Below are positions 18,630-27,987 of a stretch of 64,000 bases of DNA, one piece after another (the first letter of the stretch is position 1; every line of letters begins with the position of its first letter). Under the pieces are notes generated by a model, which worked only from the letters and a program-made list of their open reading frames with translations, was not told the origin of the DNA and searched no databases. Source of the stretch: Fischerella thermalis PCC 7521 (GTDB taxonomy: Bacteria > Cyanobacteriota > Cyanobacteriia > Cyanobacteriales > Nostocaceae); NCBI RefSeq assembly GCF_000317225.1, contig NZ_AJLL01000005.1:207930-271929 (forward strand). Direction: 5' to 3'. Position numbers and translations under genes: made by a program.

Positions 18630-19262
18630 TTAATCAAGCAACCACATTTGATTAGAATTATCTGCGGGTTCGGTGGGTGTTTGAGGTGGTAGTTTTTCTG
18701 GTGTAGGTGTGCGGTATGATTTTCTGTAAGTTAATGCTTTGGGAATTGCTTTTTCCTTTTTAGGATTATTCAAATTATTAATCTCTTCTGTAAGCTGAGA
18801 ATTTGCCTGTGCCAGTTGTACAGCAGCTTGCTTGGCTTCGTCAAGTTCTGTTGTTAAGCGTTCGACTAATTTATCTTTTTCAGATAAGACCGATTGTAAC
18901 TCACTAATTCGGGATTGGAGATTTTTTTGATTTTGCTGTGTTTCTGCAACAGAAGCCTGTAATTGCTTTATGAGTGTATTTTTTTCAGATAAGGATGACT
19001 GTAAATTACTAAGTTGCTGTCGGAGGTTTGCTTCGTTTTGACGTGTTTGTTCTAGGGATGTTTGCAACTGATTGATAGTAATTTCTAAATCAGCTTTAGT
19101 TGGATTTGTACGTTTATTTTTAGCAGTTGATTCTTCTGTAGTTGGGGTGGTTTCCTCTGTTACTTCCTCAGCAGCAACATCAATAATAGATTCTACTTCT
19201 GGTGATGATATTTTATGTGCTTCTTCTTGTAATACATCGGCAACCCGTTTTCTAGTAGCCAT
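18630..19262 (-). CDS. Coiled-coil protein paired with ParA
   Basis: 210 residues. The start MATRKRVADVLQEE is followed by an acidic Thr/Glu linker, then a long coiled coil (about 55-165) built from near-repeats of about 36 residues (LQTSLEQTRQNEANLRQQL, then LQSSLSEKNTLIKQLQ and its relatives), and a basic-Pro tail ending in MWLLD. It starts 5 bp after the end of the parA frame and is surely co-transcribed with it. By position it is the adaptor or centromere-binding partner of the ParA ATPase, but no ParB fold is visible. Confidence 0.7.
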   Translation of the reverse strand: MATRKRVADVLQEEAHKISSPEVESIIDVAAEEVTEETTPTTEESTAKNKRTNPTKADLEITINQLQTSLEQTRQNEANLRQQLSNLQSSLSEKNTLIKQLQASVAETQQNQKNLQSRISELQSVLSEKDKLVERLTTELDEAKQAAVQLAQANSQLTEEINNLNNPKKEKAIPKALTYRKSYRTPTPEKLPPQTPTEPADNSNQMWLLD

Positions 19263-19267
19263 GATTT

Positions 19268-19900
19268 CTATTTTCTCCAGTCACGTTGTAATTCTTCTGC
19301 TACGCGGCGGTAGTCTGATTCTGCTTCTTTGGCATTTTTGCCTCGCCATTGAGTAATTGCTACACCCTCTAGTGCTGCTCGTTCGTGAGCTTTGTAAGTA
19401 CGGATAAAAGCATTACAAACTGGAATACCCAATTTTATCAGTGTATTTTGTGCTTCTAATGTTTCCCCTAAACTACGTGTATCTACTTTAGTTAAAAGCA
19501 CCCGATGGGCAATTTACAAAGGAGTGACTGCTTGACTAACTGTATCAATTAGAACAGCTAAGTCCATCGGTGCTGGCGGTGTGGGCAAAACTAAATAGTC
19601 TGCGATCGCTACTACCGCTTTCAAGCTTGTAGAGTGTAACGCTGGAGGCGTATCGACTACCACTAAATCGTATCCTTCTATCTTACGCAAACCACCTAAA
19701 TATTTGGGATCTGTCACTTGAGATAGATCAAATCCCATGCTGTTTTGACTACGCCTATACCACCAACTAGCAGAACCTTGAACATCTGCATCTACCAGAA
19801 GAACTTTTTGTGCTTCTGCAAAAGTCGCAGCCAGGTTAACTGCGGTAGTGGTTTTCCCAACTCCCCCTTTACCGTTGAGGATAGCAATAATTCTCGGCAC
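19268..19900 (-). pseudogene. ParA-family ATPase with one nonsense codon
   Basis: The first 128 codons give a deviant Walker A (KGGVGKTTT), [16 protein letters not shown] and [13 protein letters not shown], as in ParA/MinD partition ATPases. A TAA at 19514-19516 then interrupts the frame. The same frame continues without shift as IAHRVLLTKVDTRSLG to a C-terminus that completes a normal 210-residue ParA. The frame is thus intact except for one codon; CAA to TAA would be a single transition. It is either a recent pseudogene, a readthrough case or a base-call error. Loss of the last 80 residues would remove the C-terminal part of the fold. Confidence 0.8.
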
Positions 19901-20221
19901 AGATTAATTTACGATGCTCTCTCTCTTCACCTGAATATACCGCGTTGTGTGACACCCAGAGTAGAACTGTCTTGAAAATGGGTATGGGGGTGAACAAATT
20001 TTCATTGCCAACCTCGGTTATGGAGTGTGTAGACGCACCTTCTTCGGCTTAAGGTAAGGGTGGGGTGTGTAGACAAGCGGTGGACTCTTTTCCCGGTATC
20101 AAGAAAGAGCCGTGCGCTCATAGGCTTTGCGTAAGAGTGGAGTAGTAAACTACCACTAACTACTAACCACTAACTTTTGATCTATTCTGGAGTAGAAATA
20201 ATCCAAAAAGCGCGGTGAATC
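19901..20221. other. Intergenic region between parA and the GTPase gene
   Basis: Divergent promoter space of about 320 bp. No gene seen. Contains a GTGTGTAGAC direct repeat (20024-20036 and 20066-20076) and a tail of ACTACTAACCACTAAC repeats. Confidence 0.4.
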
Positions 20222-21685
20222 ATGGTTGTGAAGTTGCAGCGACCAATACTAGTAGGAGGACTTGGACTATCGTTCTCCCTCTGGATTTTACAAAGTTGGC
20301 ACGATTCGATCATCCAACTAGGAGAATATAGTGTTCTAAGTCTTTTATTGGTTGGTGGTGGTTTGTTGTTTTTAAAGCAAAATCGCACTAAACAGGATTC
20401 CCATGTACTTGATAGTTTACCTGTGGATCGAGAAACTGTAGAAAGTGCGATCGCCAAAGCTGAAACTGTAATAAATCATTTAGCAGGGGAAGCTGAAAAT
20501 CATCATGCCTTAGCAGCATTAAGAGAAAAAATTCCCCAGTTGTACTCTGAGTTAGACAGGGAAGAAATTCACCTAGCTGTGACTGGTGGTAAGTCGGTGG
20601 GTAAAACCACCTTAATAGAAGTACTAAAATCTCACTGGTGTCCACAACTACAAAAAACAGTCTGTTTACAAGAAACACCGTCTTTATTTGCAGACGCTGG
20701 TGAAAAATCAGATGCAGCTGCATTAACACAAGCAAAAGCAACTGATTTTATTCTGTTCCTGACAAACGGTGATTTGACAGATACAGAATTTCAAACCATC
20801 CAGCAACTACAAGCAGAAAAACACCACCTGATGCTGGTTTTCAATAAACAAGATCAGTATTTGGTAGATGAACGTGCCAGTATATTGCTGTCTTTAAAAC
20901 AGCGAATGCAGTCTCATGTTGTAGCAACCTCAGCCTCTCCCCTACCTGTGAAAGTGCGCAAGCACAACGATGATGGTTCTGTGCAAGAGTGGATGGAACA
21001 ACCAGCGCCAGAAATTCAGCAACTGACGCAGCAACTAGGTGAGACTTTAGCACAGCAAGGGCAACAATTGGTATGGGCAACTACGATGAGAAAAGCACTG
21101 TTGCTCAAAGCTGAAGCGAAAAATTACTTAAATGGGGTAAGATGCGATCGCGCTCACCCAGTGATTGAACAATATCAGTGGATAGCTGCGGCGGCTGCTT
21201 TTGCTAACCCAGTTCCCGCCTTAGATATTTTGGCAACTACGGCAATCAATGTCCAAATGATCGTAGATTTGGGTAATATCTATCAGCAGAAATTCTCCCT
21301 CGAACAGGCAAAAACTATAGCCGGAGAAATGGGAAGCTTGATGCTAAAACTAGGCTTAGTTGAACTTTCTAGTAAAGTGATTGGTACTGTTCTCAAGAGT
21401 CACGCTATCACCTACGTTGCTGGTGGTGCAGTGCAGGGTGTAAGTGCAGCTTATCTCACGCGGTTGGCTGGACTTAGCTTGATAGAATATTTCCAACAGC
21501 AAGAAGTAGCAGTAAATTCTGCCACTGGGTTTAATGTTGAGAAACTGGGGCAAACTTTGCAAAAGGTATTTCAACAGAACCAACAAGTGGTATTTTGGCA
21601 GGGGTTTGTGAAGCAAGGCGTGAAGCGTTTGTTACCAGAAGTTGCTGAGGGTGAACTTGTTGGTGCTGAGAAAGCGGTGGGTTAA
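20222..21685 (+). CDS. Membrane-associated GTPase with DUF697 domain
   Basis: 487 residues. Two N-terminal hydrophobic segments (about 9-26, 38-53) are followed by a GTPase domain with P-loop GGKSVGKTTL (about 122-131) and base-recognition motif NKQD (about 208). The C-terminal DUF697/YcjF-like part includes QWIAAAAAFANPVPALDILA and further hydrophobic stretches. Relatives form inner-membrane GTPases of unclear job. A G3 DxxG motif is not obvious. It is divergent from the parA operon and has no partner gene nearby. Confidence 0.75.
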   Translation: MVVKLQRPILVGGLGLSFSLWILQSWHDSIIQLGEYSVLSLLLVGGGLLFLKQNRTKQDSHVLDSLPVDRETVESAIAKAETVINHLAGEAENHHALAALREKIPQLYSELDREEIHLAVTGGKSVGKTTLIEVLKSHWCPQLQKTVCLQETPSLFADAGEKSDAAALTQAKATDFILFLTNGDLTDTEFQTIQQLQAEKHHLMLVFNKQDQYLVDERASILLSLKQRMQSHVVATSASPLPVKVRKHNDDGSVQEWMEQPAPEIQQLTQQLGETLAQQGQQLVWATTMRKALLLKAEAKNYLNGVRCDRAHPVIEQYQWIAAAAAFANPVPALDILATTAINVQMIVDLGNIYQQKFSLEQAKTIAGEMGSLMLKLGLVELSSKVIGTVLKSHAITYVAGGAVQGVSAAYLTRLAGLSLIEYFQQQEVAVNSATGFNVEKLGQTLQKVFQQNQQVVFWQGFVKQGVKRLLPEVAEGELVGAEKAVG

Positions 21686-21709
21686 TTTCACCAGAAGTTA
21701 ATAACTTGA

Positions 21710-21898
21710 TTAGAAACCATCCATACCAATTTCAGAGTCAGCGACTACCAATTCAGGAGTAGTCGCTGCTTGTTTATCAATCAGTTCCATTAAGGCATTA
21801 TTGCAAAGTTCTGCAATCTCTGGATCTTTATTGGCATACCATTCGAGTGATGTCACAATAGTAAGGATCACTGATGTCAATGAATTATATCTTTCAAC
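21710..21898 (-). pseudogene. C-terminal fragment of an unidentified protein
   Basis: The minus-strand frame gives about 60 residues with convincing protein character (VTSLEWYANKDPEIAELC, then NNALMELIDKQ and ELVVADSEIGMDGF before a TAA). There is no ATG and the frame closes at 21899. It could be the tail of a lost gene or a small protein with an unusual start. Family not recognised. It abuts the DNA methylase remnant on the other strand, so both may come from one lost accessory block. Confidence 0.4.
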
Positions 21899-21901
21899 TA
21901 A

Positions 21902-22255
21902 TTTCTAATTCATTACCTGAGTATTGATGAAGGCGACGATTCTAAAAAATCTTATAAACGTCTACACAGATGGCGTTATTCTCCTACTGCTTGCTATGGC
22001 AATAATGAAGTACATTTACATCCTTATAAAGTCCGGCGAATTTCTGTAGCAGAAGCTTTAGCAATACAATCTTTACCTGCTAGCTTTATACTTCCAGAAA
22101 ATATGTCATTAACTAATATGTTTAAAACTATTGGCAATGGCGCGCCTTATTTAGCATCAAAAGCTTTAGCTCAAACTATTCTGGAGTTTTTCGCCTACAT
22201 AAAACAAGTACGATTGTCAACAGTAGAGATAGAATTAGCTGTGTCTGTTATATAG
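21902..22255 (+). pseudogene. C-terminal remnant of a C5-cytosine DNA methyltransferase
   Basis: The frame opens right after a TAA and runs 117 codons with no usable start. It contains the late motifs of m5C methylases: RWRYSPTACYGNNEVHLHP (target-recognition end, motif VIII region), RRISVAEALAIQSLPASF (motif IX) and FKTIGNGAPYLASKALAQTI (motif X, usually IGNAVP). The catalytic PCQ and ENV motifs are absent, so the N-terminal two thirds are gone. It is a relic of a restriction-modification or orphan methylase gene. Confidence 0.8.
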
Positions 22256-22368
22256 TTAACGCAAAACTGTACTAGTTTTTCTATAAAGTAATAAGAATTG
22301 TAGACTTATTTATTAAAATAGTATTAAAGTTTTATAAATTTTTATAATCAATCATTGGTAAACAAGCG

Positions 22369-23058
22369 ATGGCAGCAGAATATCCAGACAACGATATTGA
22401 TATTGCGCCATATATAGACCACACTCTGCTAATACCAACAGCGACTCCGGATCTTATTGAGCAATGGTGTGAAGAAGCTCAAAGGTTTCACTTTGCAGGG
22501 GTTTGTGTCAATCCCAGCTATGTACGCCTTGCGGCCGAATTACTGCATAATAAGATGCCGAAAATCTGTACAGTCATAGGTTTTCCTACTGGGGCGACGA
22601 CTTCAGCCGTGAAATTGTACGAAGCTCAAGAGGCAGTGGAAAATGGTGCTAATGAATTAGATGTAGTAATTAATTTGGGTTGGTTGAAAGCTGGTAAAAC
22701 TGATGAGGTGCATCGAGAAATTGCTGAGATTTGCGAAGAAACAGGGCAAATAGTTAAGGTAATAATAGAAACCAACCTACTGACGGATGCCGAGAAAAGG
22801 CTAGCTACGGAAATATGTATGGATGCGGGGGCTGCTTTCATTAAAACCTGTACAGGTTGGAATGGAGGTGCAACAGTAGCCGATGTGCGACTTCTCAAGG
22901 AGGTTGCACGGGAAAGAGTTGGAATTAAAGCTTCGGGGGGAATTCGCACAATTGACCAAGCCCTAGATTTAATTCTGGCGGGCGCTACTAGATTAGGAAC
23001 ATCTTATAGTGTCGATTTACTAAGACAGCGCGATACGCTGGAAAAGAGTAGTCATTAG
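22369..23058 (+). CDS. deoC: Deoxyribose-phosphate aldolase
   Basis: Splits 2-deoxyribose-5-phosphate into acetaldehyde and glyceraldehyde-3-phosphate, in deoxynucleoside breakdown. 229 residues, a soluble TIM barrel of usual length. Seen are [43 protein letters not shown] with the proton-relay Asp, [13 protein letters not shown], and the Schiff-base Lys in [10 protein letters not shown] (about 187). A promoter region of about 110 bp of AT-rich DNA separates it from the methylase relic. recO follows on the same strand after about 120 bp of GTCATTAGTCATT repeats. Confidence 0.96.
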   Translation: MAAEYPDNDIDIAPYIDHTLLIPTATPDLIEQWCEEAQRFHFAGVCVNPSYVRLAAELLHNKMPKICTVIGFPTGATTSAVKLYEAQEAVENGANELDVVINLGWLKAGKTDEVHREIAEICEETGQIVKVIIETNLLTDAEKRLATEICMDAGAAFIKTCTGWNGGATVADVRLLKEVARERVGIKASGGIRTIDQALDLILAGATRLGTSYSVDLLRQRDTLEKSSH

Positions 23059-23181
23059 TCATTAGGTCATTAGTCATTAGTCATTGGTTATTAGTCAATG
23101 GTCATTGATTAATAATTACTAGTTGTGGCAAATGACAAGAGACAAAGGACAAATGGCAAAAGACATAATGACAAAGGACAA

Positions 23182-24150
23182 ATGAGTAGAACTTATAAGG
23201 CTACTGGTATTAATCTTAAAGCTCAGGCTTTTGGCGAATCAGACCGCCTCGTGACCGTTTTGACACAAGAATTTGGTCTAATTCGTGTAATTGCCCCTGG
23301 TTCTCGCAAACACAACTCCAGCTTGGGTGGTAGGAGTGGAATGTTTGTTGTAAATGAATTGTTGATTGCCAAGGGGCGATCGCTAGATAAAATTACACAA
23401 GCTCAAACTGTAAAATCTTACCCAGGTCTGGCTCAGGACTTGGTAAAGCTAGTTGCTAGCCAATACTTAGCGGAAATCGCACTATGTCAGGCTTTAAGCG
23501 AACACCCCCAACCAGAATTATATGAGTTACTAAATGAACATCTAGAACGACTCGAAAATTTACCTAGCACAGCATCCAGCGTTGTAGCTCATCTGACACA
23601 TGGACTATTTCAGCTTTTGGCTTTGGCTGGATTGACACCACAAGTACAAATTTGTTGTTTAACTGGACGCACCTTGAAACCAGATTTTCAAGATCCCCAC
23701 TGGCGAGTTGGATTCAGCGTCAGTGCTGGTGGAACTGTTTGTTTAGCAGCTTGGGAACGCTTGAAGAAGCAGGGGGAAGTGGAGAAGGCGCGATGGGGAG
23801 ACGGGCAAAAAGATTTCACCCTACCACCCCATCATCCCACCACCCCTAATCCCCACTCCCGCAACGCAGTGGACGTCCCGAGTCACCCATCACAGAAGAA
23901 CCAAGCCTACGAAACCATCAACCATCACCAAGAAATACCAGCACTTTCTAAGCGCTTGGATGCTGAAGAATTGTCTATACTCCAGCAGCTGTCGCAATCA
24001 GAGATAATGCTAGATGCAGCTGAAAAAAATAGCTGGTTATCTGTTGAGCAAATTTTACGTCAGTATGCTCAGTATCATTTTGGTCGTCCTATTCGTTCTG
24101 CTGCCTTGATTGATTCTTATTTTGCTGCTAACCATGATGCAATCGTCTGA
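23182..24150 (+). CDS. recO: DNA repair protein RecO
   Basis: Loads RecA on SSB-covered DNA with RecR in RecF-pathway repair. About 322 residues. The OB-fold start ([20 protein letters not shown], then [11 protein letters not shown]) and helical body ([19 protein letters not shown]) fit RecO. The zinc-finger region is degenerate (ICCLTGRTL, later GGTVC). Around residues 210-250 lies an in-frame low-complexity stretch ([18 protein letters not shown]) coded by a CATCCCACC-type intergenic repeat. Met at 23182 is chosen because the upstream open frame reads through AATGACAAAGGACAA repeats. The end overlaps the open frame of the MFS gene. Confidence 0.9.
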   Translation: MSRTYKATGINLKAQAFGESDRLVTVLTQEFGLIRVIAPGSRKHNSSLGGRSGMFVVNELLIAKGRSLDKITQAQTVKSYPGLAQDLVKLVASQYLAEIALCQALSEHPQPELYELLNEHLERLENLPSTASSVVAHLTHGLFQLLALAGLTPQVQICCLTGRTLKPDFQDPHWRVGFSVSAGGTVCLAAWERLKKQGEVEKARWGDGQKDFTLPPHHPTTPNPHSRNAVDVPSHPSQKNQAYETINHHQEIPALSKRLDAEELSILQQLSQSEIMLDAAEKNSWLSVEQILRQYAQYHFGRPIRSAALIDSYFAANHDAIV

Positions 24151-24280
24151 TTTGAATACAAGAATCCTGCTAATATCGCCAAGCCATGTCAAAAAACACA
24201 ATAGAACATCAACCCCAAAATTACTAAATCACCTGAGTGCGGTTCGCGATACTACATCCAACCAAATTCATTATCAAGAA

Positions 24281-25732
24281 ATGTCTGCAAAAGACGTTTC
24301 TCAAGACGATCAAAATTGTACATCGGCAGCACCCCTAACCGATGTGTCAACGGAAACTAACTCCAATGAACCAAATGCATCTGTATCAGAAAAGTCAGAT
24401 GCAGAAAAAAAACCTGTAGACACACAAGCAATTGCAAATAATGCCCAGGAATACGGATTTTGGCCAGTATTGAAAAACCCTAATTTTTTAGCTCTTTGGG
24501 GTGGTCAAGTTTTCTGTCAACTGGCAGATAAAGTATATTTGGTGCTGATGATTGCCTTGATCAATACTCATTTTCAGACAGGCGCACAAACTATTAGTGC
24601 TTGGGTGTCAGCACTGATGATAACTTTTACTATACCAGCTGTATTGTTTGGTTCCCTAGCAGGTGCATTTGTAGACCGTTGGTCGAAAAAGATGGTACTG
24701 GTTGGAACAAATATTTGGCGCGGTATCCTAGTTTTGATCATTCCCTCACTACTTTGGTTAACTCAGGATTGGCAACCGATCGCAATGTTACCTGTGGGTT
24801 TTGTGATCATTTTAGGCATAACTTTTTTGGTCTCGACACTGACGCAGTTTTTTGCACCAGCCGAACAAGCAGCAATTCCCTTAGTTGTAAAAGAAAAGGA
24901 TTTACTCTCAGCTAATTCTCTTTACACCACCACCATGATGGCGTCGGTGATTATTGGGTTCGCCATTGGTGAACCACTGTTAGCAGCAGCCGATCGCTTG
25001 TGGTTACTCCTTGGTGGTAGCGACGGACTTGGAAAAGAAATAGTTGTGGGTGGTAGTTATGCGATCGCTGGATTAATTTTGTTATTACTAATAACTAACG
25101 AAAAACCCCACCCACCCACAAAGGAATCTCCACACGTTTTTGCCGATCTGCGGGATGGTCTGCGTTATTTGGGGAAAAATCACCGCCTCCGCAACGCTCT
25201 GATTCAATTAATTATCTTATTTTCTGTATTTGCAGCTTTAACAGTTCTTGCTGTCCGCATGGCAGAAGTAATTCCTAACTTAAAACCAGAACAATTCGGC
25301 TTTTTATTAGCATCCGGTGGTGTTGGAATTGCGCTGGGAGCAGTAATGCTAGGTCAATTTGGGCAACGCTTCTCCTATACTCAGTTAAGTCTTATTGGCT
25401 GTGTTGGTATGGTTGCATCCCTAATTGGTCTATCAGTATTTACACAACAGTTATGGGCAGTTTTGCCATTAGTAATGTCTTTAGGTATTTTTGGGGCATT
25501 AGTAGGTATACCCATGCAAACGGCTATTCAAACAGAAACACCCATAGAAATGCGGGGAAAAGTTTTTGGCTTACAGAATAATGTCATTAATATTGCCCTA
25601 ACTTTACCCTTGGCATTAGCAGGCGTAGCAGAAACCTTCGTTGGGTTACAAGTAGTATTCTTTGGATTGGCAGCGATCGTTTTCTTAGGTGGTTTATTAA
25701 ACTGGTATATTTCCTTTTCTAGTAGAGATTAA
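24281..25732 (+). CDS. MFS transporter
   Basis: About 483 residues with an acidic hydrophilic N-terminal tail (about 65), then roughly ten to twelve membrane helices. Major-facilitator signs include LALWGGQVFCQLADKVY, the loop AGAFVDRWSKKMVLVG (loop 2-3 motif variant), and a second copy of the half-repeat near LGQFGQRFSYTQLSL. Substrate unknown; relatives are often annotated as drug or macrolide effluxers. The frame is open back to 24110 inside recO, with ATGs at 24134 and 24137 overlapping the recO stop; a coupled start there is possible, but ATG at 24281 is preferred because the upstream part looks non-conserved. Confidence 0.85.
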   Translation: MSAKDVSQDDQNCTSAAPLTDVSTETNSNEPNASVSEKSDAEKKPVDTQAIANNAQEYGFWPVLKNPNFLALWGGQVFCQLADKVYLVLMIALINTHFQTGAQTISAWVSALMITFTIPAVLFGSLAGAFVDRWSKKMVLVGTNIWRGILVLIIPSLLWLTQDWQPIAMLPVGFVIILGITFLVSTLTQFFAPAEQAAIPLVVKEKDLLSANSLYTTTMMASVIIGFAIGEPLLAAADRLWLLLGGSDGLGKEIVVGGSYAIAGLILLLLITNEKPHPPTKESPHVFADLRDGLRYLGKNHRLRNALIQLIILFSVFAALTVLAVRMAEVIPNLKPEQFGFLLASGGVGIALGAVMLGQFGQRFSYTQLSLIGCVGMVASLIGLSVFTQQLWAVLPLVMSLGIFGALVGIPMQTAIQTETPIEMRGKVFGLQNNVINIALTLPLALAGVAETFVGLQVVFFGLAAIVFLGGLLNWYISFSSRD

Positions 25733-26048
25733 TACTTTTGTGTTAAGCTTATATGCATAATAAAATCTTGGATACCAGTAGCTAGGGATCAAGTCTACAT
25801 AAGCTAGGCGCAACTTTGGCGTCTAGTTGGTCTGTATTGATTTTGTCCTAAAAGAGCGACTTATAAATAAAACAAATAAATATAATCATATTTAAATAAA
25901 AAACATAAAATTTTGTATGTTAAGTGGGTACTGGCTGTGATTTATGATTAATCAACAAGCCAAAAACAGTAAAAACCAAAAAACATCAGAATAATGGTAA
26001 AAAGCTGATAAATTAAACCCGCTTTCCTAATAAATAATAAATTAAAGA
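25733..26048. other. Intergenic region
   Basis: AT-rich with no gene. A weak hairpin (CTAGGCG..CGTCTAG, 25804-25826) lies shortly after the MFS gene and may act in termination. Confidence 0.35.
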
Positions 26049-27197
26049 ATGCGTATAGCTTGGATTGGAAAAAAATCGCCCTTTTGTGGCAATGTTACCT
26101 ACAGTCGAGAGATCACAAATGCTTTACTAGAGCAGGGACACCAAGTTAGTTTCCTGCATTTTGCTCAAGAACAATCCAAACTTGACAATTGGCCAAATTG
26201 TCAAGAGGTACCTTTACCTTTCATTTATAAGTCGCAGGTTTATACTATTCCCACCTTTAGAGCGACTAAGGTCCTGACTCAATCGCTGAAGCGAATTAAA
26301 CCAGATATAGTTCATGCTTCCCTCACCTTATCTCCCCTAGACTTTGTTTTGCCGGAAATTTGTGAGGAGTTAAACTTACCACTAGTTGCTACTTTCCACA
26401 CACCGTTTGCAGGTAAAGGAGCCAAGCTGGTTTCAGGAACCCAACTTTTGGCCTATCAACTCTACGCGCCTTTTTTGGGCAATTACCATCGCGTGATTGT
26501 ATTTTCCCAAATACAGCGCGAATTATTAGCACGTATGGGTGTACCGTCAGAAAATATTGCCGTTATTCCCAATGGCGTGGATGTTAATAAATATTCTCCT
26601 GGTATTTCTCAAGTTAAAGCAGAATTTGATGCCGATCGCTTGTTTGTCTACCAGGGAAGGTTAGCTCCAGAAAAAAACGTTGAAGCTCTGCTGCGCGCTT
26701 GGAAGCAAGCAGAAATGGCCCCAGGAAGCAAGTTACTGATCGTCGGTGATGGTCCCCTCAAGTCTTCTTTGGAACCTTTTTATAACTCTGATAATGGCAT
26801 TCACTGGTTAGGTTTTGTCGCTGATGAAAATCGACGCATAGAGATTCTACGGAGTGCAGATGTATATATTTTACCTTCCTTAGTAGAGGGTTTATCTTTG
26901 TCATTATTAGAAGCTATGGCTTGTGGAGTCGCTTGTTTAGCCACTGATGTTGGAGCCGATGGAGAAGTGCTAGAAAAGGGAGCAGGTGTAATTCTTAATC
27001 CTAAATCAGTACGACCCCAACTGAGAACCTTGCTACCATTATTCCAAGACCACCCTGAGTTAACAGCTTTACTGGGGCAAAAAGCTAGAAAGCGAGTATT
27101 AGAACGCTACACTCTTAGCACTAATATTGCTCAGTTAGAACTGTTATATGAAGAAGTGGTGCAACAACAAAGTCTACAGCTAACTCGAGGAGCTTGA
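26049..27197 (+). CDS. GT4-family glycosyltransferase
   Basis: Retaining GT-B glycosyltransferase of 382 residues, cytosolic or membrane-associated, adding a sugar from a nucleotide donor to a lipid or polysaccharide. Seen are the N-terminal Rossmann start MRIAWIGKKSPFCGNVTYS, KPDIVHASLTLSP, FHTPFAGKGAKL, VIPNGVDVNKYSPG, FVYQGRLAPEKN, and the donor-binding ExxxxxE block (LVEGLSLSLLEAMACG). No neighbouring polysaccharide genes show the acceptor. The start codon ATG at 26049 begins the domain directly. Confidence 0.9.
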   Translation: MRIAWIGKKSPFCGNVTYSREITNALLEQGHQVSFLHFAQEQSKLDNWPNCQEVPLPFIYKSQVYTIPTFRATKVLTQSLKRIKPDIVHASLTLSPLDFVLPEICEELNLPLVATFHTPFAGKGAKLVSGTQLLAYQLYAPFLGNYHRVIVFSQIQRELLARMGVPSENIAVIPNGVDVNKYSPGISQVKAEFDADRLFVYQGRLAPEKNVEALLRAWKQAEMAPGSKLLIVGDGPLKSSLEPFYNSDNGIHWLGFVADENRRIEILRSADVYILPSLVEGLSLSLLEAMACGVACLATDVGADGEVLEKGAGVILNPKSVRPQLRTLLPLFQDHPELTALLGQKARKRVLERYTLSTNIAQLELLYEEVVQQQSLQLTRGA

Positions 27198-27243
27198 GCA
27201 AATCAGTTATCAGTGAATATTATCAAACTGATAACTGATAAAC

Positions 27244-27843
27244 CTAATCTAACTCTCGCCGCCCTTCCAAGGCCCGCGCTAGCGTCACCTCGTCAGCATA
27301 CTCTAAATCGCCACCCACAGGTAAACCAAAAGCAATGCGCGTCACCTTGGTAAATGGCTTGAGTAACTGACCGACGTACAGTGTCGTTGTCTCTCCTTCT
27401 ACACTCGGACTAATTGCCAATATTACTTCTTTGGGTTTTTGTTGACTGACACGCCGCACTAAAGGTTGGACTGTCAATTGTTCTGGTCCAATACCATCAA
27501 TTGGGGAAATTACTCCACCTAAAACATGATACTTACCTTTGTACTCTCTAGTTTTTTCTAAAGCAATTACATCGCGGGAGTCTGCCACTATACAAATAGT
27601 ACTGTTGTCACGACTGGGGTTGCGACAAATTTCACAAACAGGTTCAGCCGAAAGATGAAAGCATTCTTTACACAAACCAATTTGCTTTTTGGCTTCGATT
27701 AAAGCTTGTGCTAAAGCTTCAACTTCTGCTTCCGGACGCTTCAAAATGTGCAACGCAAGCCTTTGGGCAGTTTTTGGGCCTACTCCCGGTAAGCGTTGTA
27801 ATTGTTCAATTAGCCGTGCTAAAGGACGTGCGTAAACCGTGAT
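27244..27843 (-). CDS. recR: Recombination protein RecR, with a probable ATC start
   Basis: RecR, partner of RecO. The helix-hairpin-helix ([17 protein letters not shown]), zinc finger ([16 protein letters not shown]), Toprim signature ([21 protein letters not shown]) and C-terminal [17 protein letters not shown] are complete. The frame contains no ATG, GTG or TTG before the HhH motif: above it lie GTT TAC, ACG, ATC, then a stop at 27859-27861. A GGAG precedes ATC (27841-27843) by 5 nt, and a start there gives a 199-residue protein, the normal RecR length. The first standard start codon (TTG 27753) would cut the HhH away. Either a rare ATC start is used or the base is miscalled. Confidence 0.85.
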   Translation of the reverse strand: MTVYARPLARLIEQLQRLPGVGPKTAQRLALHILKRPEAEVEALAQALIEAKKQIGLCKECFHLSAEPVCEICRNPSRDNSTICIVADSRDVIALEKTREYKGKYHVLGGVISPIDGIGPEQLTVQPLVRRVSQQKPKEVILAISPSVEGETTTLYVGQLLKPFTKVTRIAFGLPVGGDLEYADEVTLARALEGRRELD

Positions 27844-27987
27844 TTTATCTCCAGTATGTTAGTACCATAACTATAATGGCATTTTTAAAGAATTTTGAGT
27901 AAATCTAAATCCGAATTAGGAAATCTCCCAGATGAGCGTGTAGCTTTACGACAAGCACGCAGAGATAACTAACAGAGGAGATTAATT

